From Sorangium aterium (lineage in GTDB: Bacteria; Myxococcota_A; Polyangia; Polyangiales; Polyangiaceae): a DNA stretch of 64,000 nt. Of the stretch, positions 60,615 through 64,000 are shown piece after piece (the stretch's first letter is position 1; each line of letters opens with the position of its first letter). The notes under the pieces are model-generated. The model saw nothing but the letters and a program-made list of their open reading frames with translations. It was not told where the DNA came from and made no database searches. The DNA lies in assembly GCF_028368935.1 (NCBI RefSeq), contig NZ_JAQNDK010000004.1, positions 310,001 to 374,000 on the forward strand, written 5' to 3'. A program made the translations under genes and the position numbers.

Positions 60615-61077
60615 GGATTCTCCTGGTGGCTGTCACGGTGACCGTCTCGTCTGCGTACGTCGCGTCGAGCGCAAAGCCGCCTTCCATCGCGATCCTGTAG
60701 ATGCCTACGTTGGCGCCGTCGCGCGGGCTGGCGAGCAGCTCGTGTAGCCGCTCGATGTAGAGCTCCGTCTTGTCCGGGGCGCTGCGCAGGGACTCTATCC
60801 GGCAGAGCAGTCGATTGACCGAGCCGTGATCGGTGCAGCCGTTGGTCGTGACGAGTTCGATCCTGTCCTCGGTCATGCTGAGCGTGAAGCGAATGGCGCG
60901 CGCTGCGGGGACTTCCTCGCCGTACTTGATGGCGTTCTCCAGCAGCTCGCAGGCCACCATCTCTGCCGCGTCCACGAGCGCGCTCGGGTACTGCGCGAGG
61001 GCTTTGCGTACCGAGGCTCGGGTCGCGCGTAGATTGCTCCATACAGGGCGGAGCGAGGTGCTCAGCAGTGGTTGCAT
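60595..61077 (-). CDS. HATPase anti-sigma-type kinase, slr1658-like
   Basis: 160 residues. ACELLENAIKYGEEVP (about 42-57) is the N-box of GHKL ATPases as found in RsbW/SpoIIAB-like kinases; RIELVTTNGCTDHG and IYRIAMEGGFALDATY complete the domain. It fits the slr1658 superfamily, whose members occur next to slr1659-type STAS proteins. Together with the SpoIIE phosphatase in the giant protein, this is a full partner-switch set: kinase, antagonist, phosphatase. It is the first gene of the operon. No sigma factor is adjacent, so the final target is not encoded here. Confidence 0.85.
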   Translation of the reverse strand: MQPLLSTSLRPVWSNLRATRASVRKALAQYPSALVDAAEMVACELLENAIKYGEEVPAARAIRFTLSMTEDRIELVTTNGCTDHGSVNRLLCRIESLRSAPDKTELYIERLHELLASPRDGANVGIYRIAMEGGFALDATYADETVTVTATRRIHDRVDI

Positions 61078-61612
61078 CGCCTACGCCTGCGTGGATCGAG
61101 GCCGGTGGTGGGCAGGAGAGCGCACATGGGTTCCGCCAGCGGTGACAGCTCGAGGGAGAATCAAATCCAGCGCGGCTCGGAGGAGCAAGGTGGTATCCCG
61201 AACGGATGCAGAAGAAGGAATGAAATCCAGAACGGCCTGGAGATGTCAAGCATCTGCCGGGCGCGATGCCCGGCAGTGAGAGGGCCGCCTCACACCGGCA
61301 TGTGGCGTGCAGTGCGCCCGCGCCCGGTCGTGCTCGCGGGCGCCTCGTCTCCTGGTCGACGCTAAAGCTCATGCGGCGGCTGGGCCGCATACCTGACGGC
61401 GAGCTGTCCGCCGTCATGGGCGTGGCCGAGGACCCGGCGCGCTTCGAGCGCCGCGCGTCGAAATAGGGGCTCTCCCGATCCGTTTGGCTGCTGGCGTCCT
61501 CTCGATTCCATATCAGTCTAGTGCGCCGATGATCGACCGCCTGCGCGTCCGTCGGGCTCGAATCGAGCCTTGAAGGGACGTCGCCGTTCCCGCCGGAAGC
61601 GGAGGAATCGAG
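61078..61612. other. 535-bp divergent intergenic region with hairpin and direct repeat
   Basis: This gap should hold the promoter of the partner-switch operon (minus) and of the DUF4215 lipoprotein gene (plus). Two near-identical 25-bp segments (61158-61182 and 61218-61242, core AAATCCAG) lie 60 bp apart. A perfect inverted repeat follows at 61254-61276. A short plus-strand frame ending at 61466 has no ribosome site or domain. Confidence 0.5.
61254..61276. promoter_or_regulatory. Perfect 9-bp inverted repeat in the divergent region
   Basis: CTGCCGGGC (61254-61262), loop GCGAT, and GCCCGGCAG (61268-61276). It lies about 180 bp upstream of the partner-switch operon start and is not followed by a T-tract. 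It might be an operator or an RNA hairpin; chance formation is possible at this GC content. Confidence 0.4.
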
Positions 61613-63706
61613 GTGTCAGTGCGAGCGGACCTCTTCAGAAGCGCTCCGTTCACGAAGGTCCTTTCGCCGCTCGTCATCGCTGCTGCCTTGATCGCGGTCG
61701 ACTGCGATCGTCCCCGGCAGGCGTCGGGGCCGGAGGCCGGCGAGGGCGGGAGCGGCGGGAGCGGCGGAGGCGGCGAGGACGGCGGGGGCGGAGGGGAGGC
61801 CGCGCCATGCGTCACGACCGCGGACTGCCCCGGGGTCGACGGCGCGTGTCAGCGGCGCACGTGCGAAGGCGGCCGGTGCGGCCTCGACGCCGCGCCGCGG
61901 GGAAAGCCCGTGGGCGAGCAGGTCCTGGGCGACTGCAAGGCGCGCGTTTGCGATGGGCATGGCGCCGTGATCGAGCTCGATGACGACCAAGACGTCTTCT
62001 CCGACGGAGACCCGTGCTCGGCCGACGTCTGCGTCGCCGGGGCGCCGAAGAACCTTCCGGCGCCGGCGACGACGGAGTGCAGCGGACCCGACGCGACCGG
62101 AGCGCGCTATTGCGATGGGAACGGCGCCTGTGTCGAGTGCCTCGTCGCCGGCGATTGCCTGAGCAACGTCTGCGTCGAGAACCGCTGTGTCGCGCCCGAT
62201 TGCGGCGATGGCGCGACGAACGGCGCCGAGACCGGCGTCGACTGCGGCGGCTCGGATTGCGTGCCGTGCGCGGATCTCGAGGCCTGCCTCACCGGCGCGG
62301 ACTGCCGGAGCGGGATCTGCGAGGACGGCAGGTGCCGCGCGTCGTCGTGCACCGACGGCGCGACGAACGGGGCGGAGACCGACGTCGACTGCGGCGGACC
62401 GGCGTGCTCGCCTTGCGCCACCGGCAAGACGTGCGCCGCGGACGGCGACTGCCTGGGCGGCCGCTGTTCAGGGACGACGTGCCTCCCGTCGTGCACCGAC
62501 GTCGCCCGGAACGGCGCGGAGACCGACATCGACTGCGGCGGCCCCGCGTGCGTCGGGTGCGCCGCCGGCATGCGCTGCGCCCTCGGGCGCGACTGCCTGA
62601 GCCACGTGTGCAGCTCGGCAGGCACCTGCGCCGCGCCGGTCTGCGGCGACGGCGTGGTCAACACCGCCGCCGAGGCGTGTGATGACGGCAATACGAGCAA
62701 CACGGACGCGTGCCTCACCACGTGCGTCGCCGCCTCGTGCGGGGACGGGTTCGTCCGCGCGGGCGTCGAGGCGTGCGATGACGGCAACGCGAACAGCACC
62801 GACGCCTGCCCCACGAGCTGCGCGCGCGCCGTGTGCGGCGACGGGTTCGTCCGCGCCGGCGTCGAGGCGTGTGACGACGGGAACCGGAACGCGGGCGACG
62901 GGTGCAGCCCAGGGTGCCTCCTCGAGGGCTGCGGCGACGGCGCGATCCAGGCCGGCGAGGAGTGCGACGACGGAAACACGAGCAGCACCGACGCCTGCCC
63001 CATCACCTGTCGCGCCGCGAGGTGCGGCGACGGCTTCGTGCGGGACGGCGTCGAGGGCTGCGACGACGCCAACACGTCGAGCGGTGACGGCTGCAGCGCG
63101 GGCTGCGTCGTGGAAGCCAGGTACACCTGCCGGGGCACGCCGAGCGTGTGCTCGTACTCGAAGGAGCGCAACTGCGGCGACGCGGAGGACGACGACCTCG
63201 ATGGCGAGACGGACTGCGCCGACCCGGACTGCGCGCTCGGATGCGACAATGCCGTCGGCGCGTGCTCGCCCGGGCAGGTGCTGTGGGTGCAGTCGTCCAT
63301 GGACATACCCAAGACCGTCACGGATCGCGCTGTCGCTGCCAGCGTCCTCCCGGTCGTCTCGAGGGGCACGATCCGGCGCGTGACGCTCGAGCTCGATATC
63401 GCGCATTCGTTCGACGGAGATCTCGATATCTCGCTCACCTCTCCGTCGGGTACGACGGTCGATGTGTCGAGCGACAATGGCGGCTCCGGCGACAACTACC
63501 GGAAGACCGTCTTCGACATGGGCTGCGCGACCGCGGTCACGGGAGCGATGGCGCCGTTCCGCGGCTGCTTCCGCCCGGAGTCGTCGTTCGCGGCCTTCCT
63601 GTCGGGGCCGGCGAACGGCACGTGGACGCTCCGGGTCGGGGACGACGCCGGGTCCGACTCCGGCACGCTGACCGCGTGGTCCCTCGCGCTCTGCATCGAG
63701 CCGTGA
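61613..63706 (+). CDS. Myxobacterial Cys-rich (DUF4215) lipoprotein with P-domain-like C-terminus
   Basis: 697 residues from GTG 61613, which has GGAGGA 7 nt upstream. A hydrophobic leader ends near IAVDC (lipid-modified Cys about 31), then a Gly/Ser tether. Cysteine-rich repeats of the CGDGATNGAETDVDCGGPAC type (about 195-345) and five DUF4215 repeats (CGDGFVRAGVEACDDGN type, about 350-500) follow. The last 150 residues resemble a proprotein-convertase P-domain (VTLELDIAHSFDGDLDISL, WTLRVGDDAGSDSGTL). These modules form disulfide-rich stalks with a calcium-binding adhesive tip in secreted myxobacterial proteins. Likely a cell-surface protein; function unknown. Confidence 0.85.
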   Translation: MSVRADLFRSAPFTKVLSPLVIAAALIAVDCDRPRQASGPEAGEGGSGGSGGGGEDGGGGGEAAPCVTTADCPGVDGACQRRTCEGGRCGLDAAPRGKPVGEQVLGDCKARVCDGHGAVIELDDDQDVFSDGDPCSADVCVAGAPKNLPAPATTECSGPDATGARYCDGNGACVECLVAGDCLSNVCVENRCVAPDCGDGATNGAETGVDCGGSDCVPCADLEACLTGADCRSGICEDGRCRASSCTDGATNGAETDVDCGGPACSPCATGKTCAADGDCLGGRCSGTTCLPSCTDVARNGAETDIDCGGPACVGCAAGMRCALGRDCLSHVCSSAGTCAAPVCGDGVVNTAAEACDDGNTSNTDACLTTCVAASCGDGFVRAGVEACDDGNANSTDACPTSCARAVCGDGFVRAGVEACDDGNRNAGDGCSPGCLLEGCGDGAIQAGEECDDGNTSSTDACPITCRAARCGDGFVRDGVEGCDDANTSSGDGCSAGCVVEARYTCRGTPSVCSYSKERNCGDAEDDDLDGETDCADPDCALGCDNAVGACSPGQVLWVQSSMDIPKTVTDRAVAASVLPVVSRGTIRRVTLELDIAHSFDGDLDISLTSPSGTTVDVSSDNGGSGDNYRKTVFDMGCATAVTGAMAPFRGCFRPESSFAAFLSGPANGTWTLRVGDDAGSDSGTLTAWSLALCIEP

Positions 63707-63862
63707 TCGCAGGGCGGCGCCGCCGCGCGCGGGCCGCCCGCCGAGCGCGCCTCGAGGGCTGCGACGAGGGCAGGCGCGGCCGCGCCCGGCCGGCCCGATC
63801 GGCCGCGCTCGCCTGGCATGGTCCCCGTACCGGCGGCCTTCGATCCATGCCAGGGTGCGCCC

Positions 63863-64000
63863 GTGCCCTGGGTCCGCGCATCGCTTCGAGGTCAAACGGT
63901 CTATGCTCGCGCCGACGCCGCCGGCGCCTTTGTCGCGGAGGAGGGCGGTGGCGTCGAGATCCGCTACAAGCCGCACGACGGCCGCAGATACAAGGCGCGC
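63863..64000 (+). CDS. N-terminus of an unknown protein (partial)
   Basis: 46 codons to the window edge from GTG 63863, reading PWVRASLRGQTVYARAD and then VEIRYKPHDGRRYKAR. An in-frame ATG at 63818 would add 15 residues. Codon bias is strongly coding. This N-terminal beta segment resembles a short leader domain I associate with some myxobacterial proteins, including RNase H-like ones, but I cannot confirm that from the fragment. Confidence 0.5.
   Translation, partial: MPWVRASLRGQTVYARADAAGAFVAEEGGGVEIRYKPHDGRRYKAR

Noticed and set aside
61266-61466. 66-codon plus-strand frame before the DUF4215 gene
   Set aside because: Starts inside the hairpin with no ribosome site. The C-terminal part looks mildly coding but cannot be linked to a family.

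Overview
The window reads as chromosomal DNA of a large-genome, high-GC delta-type myxobacterium of the Sorangium/Polyangium kind. The reasons are very high GC with strong third-position GC in almost every gene, four eukaryotic-like Ser/Thr kinases (one ending in a SpoIIE-type phosphatase), kinase genes coupled to PEGA-domain partners, many Gly-rich lipoproteins of unknown function, Myxococcus-type cysteine-rich (DUF4215) repeats, a DUF1592/DUF1552 cytochrome-like pair and low-complexity DNA repeats between genes. This is inferred from gene content; there is no rRNA or other taxonomic marker. I saw no tRNA, rRNA, CRISPR array or intact insertion sequence.

Layout. 0-5 kb: tail of an unknown gene, a small helical protein, then a heparinase II/III-like lipoprotein and a GH88/GH105-like lipoprotein, a plausible lyase plus unsaturated-uronyl-hydrolase pair, separated by an unusual hexanucleotide repeat tract. 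5-9.4 kb: a four-gene overlapping MacAB-like operon (ATPase, HlyD adaptor, two distinct FtsX permeases). 9.4-12 kb: a compositionally different ricin-type lipoprotein gene, a palindromic 22-bp repeat array and an in-frame-deleted copy of the second permease. 12-13 kb: a small PAS protein that keeps the key residues of photoactive yellow protein. 13-18.5 kb: an AspT/YidE-type transporter, an MFS exporter with an apparent frameshift, an SSAT-like acetyltransferase and two alpha/beta hydrolases.

18.5-36 kb is signalling and cell-surface DNA: two kinase+PEGA modules, an orphan PilJ-type sensor, a VWA-like lipoprotein, Gly-rich surface proteins, a 42-bp minisatellite, the DUF1592/DUF1552 exported heme-protein pair and, divergent from it, an outer-membrane barrel with a Cx4CH/beta-propeller lipoprotein. 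36-55 kb carries seven glycosyltransferases, an NAD-dependent sugar epimerase/dehydratase, an HpnN-like RND lipid exporter, a phospholipid-type acyltransferase, a GuaB1-type GMP reductase and a membrane-anchored kinase; together these look like scattered envelope polysaccharide or glycolipid genes.

54.8-61 kb is a minus-strand regulatory operon: a HATPase-type anti-sigma kinase (slr1658-like), a STAS-like antagonist (slr1659-like) and a 1786-residue kinase/AAA/GAF/SpoIIE-phosphatase protein, i.e. a complete partner-switching module fed by a giant sensor whose kinase catalytic loop is altered. 61.6-64 kb: a DUF4215 lipoprotein with a proprotein-convertase P-like domain and the start of one more gene. 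The most unusual items are the PYP-like protein, the partner switch with the altered kinase, the truncated permease duplication beside a foreign-looking lipoprotein gene, and the repeat tracts placed directly behind strong ribosome-binding sites.
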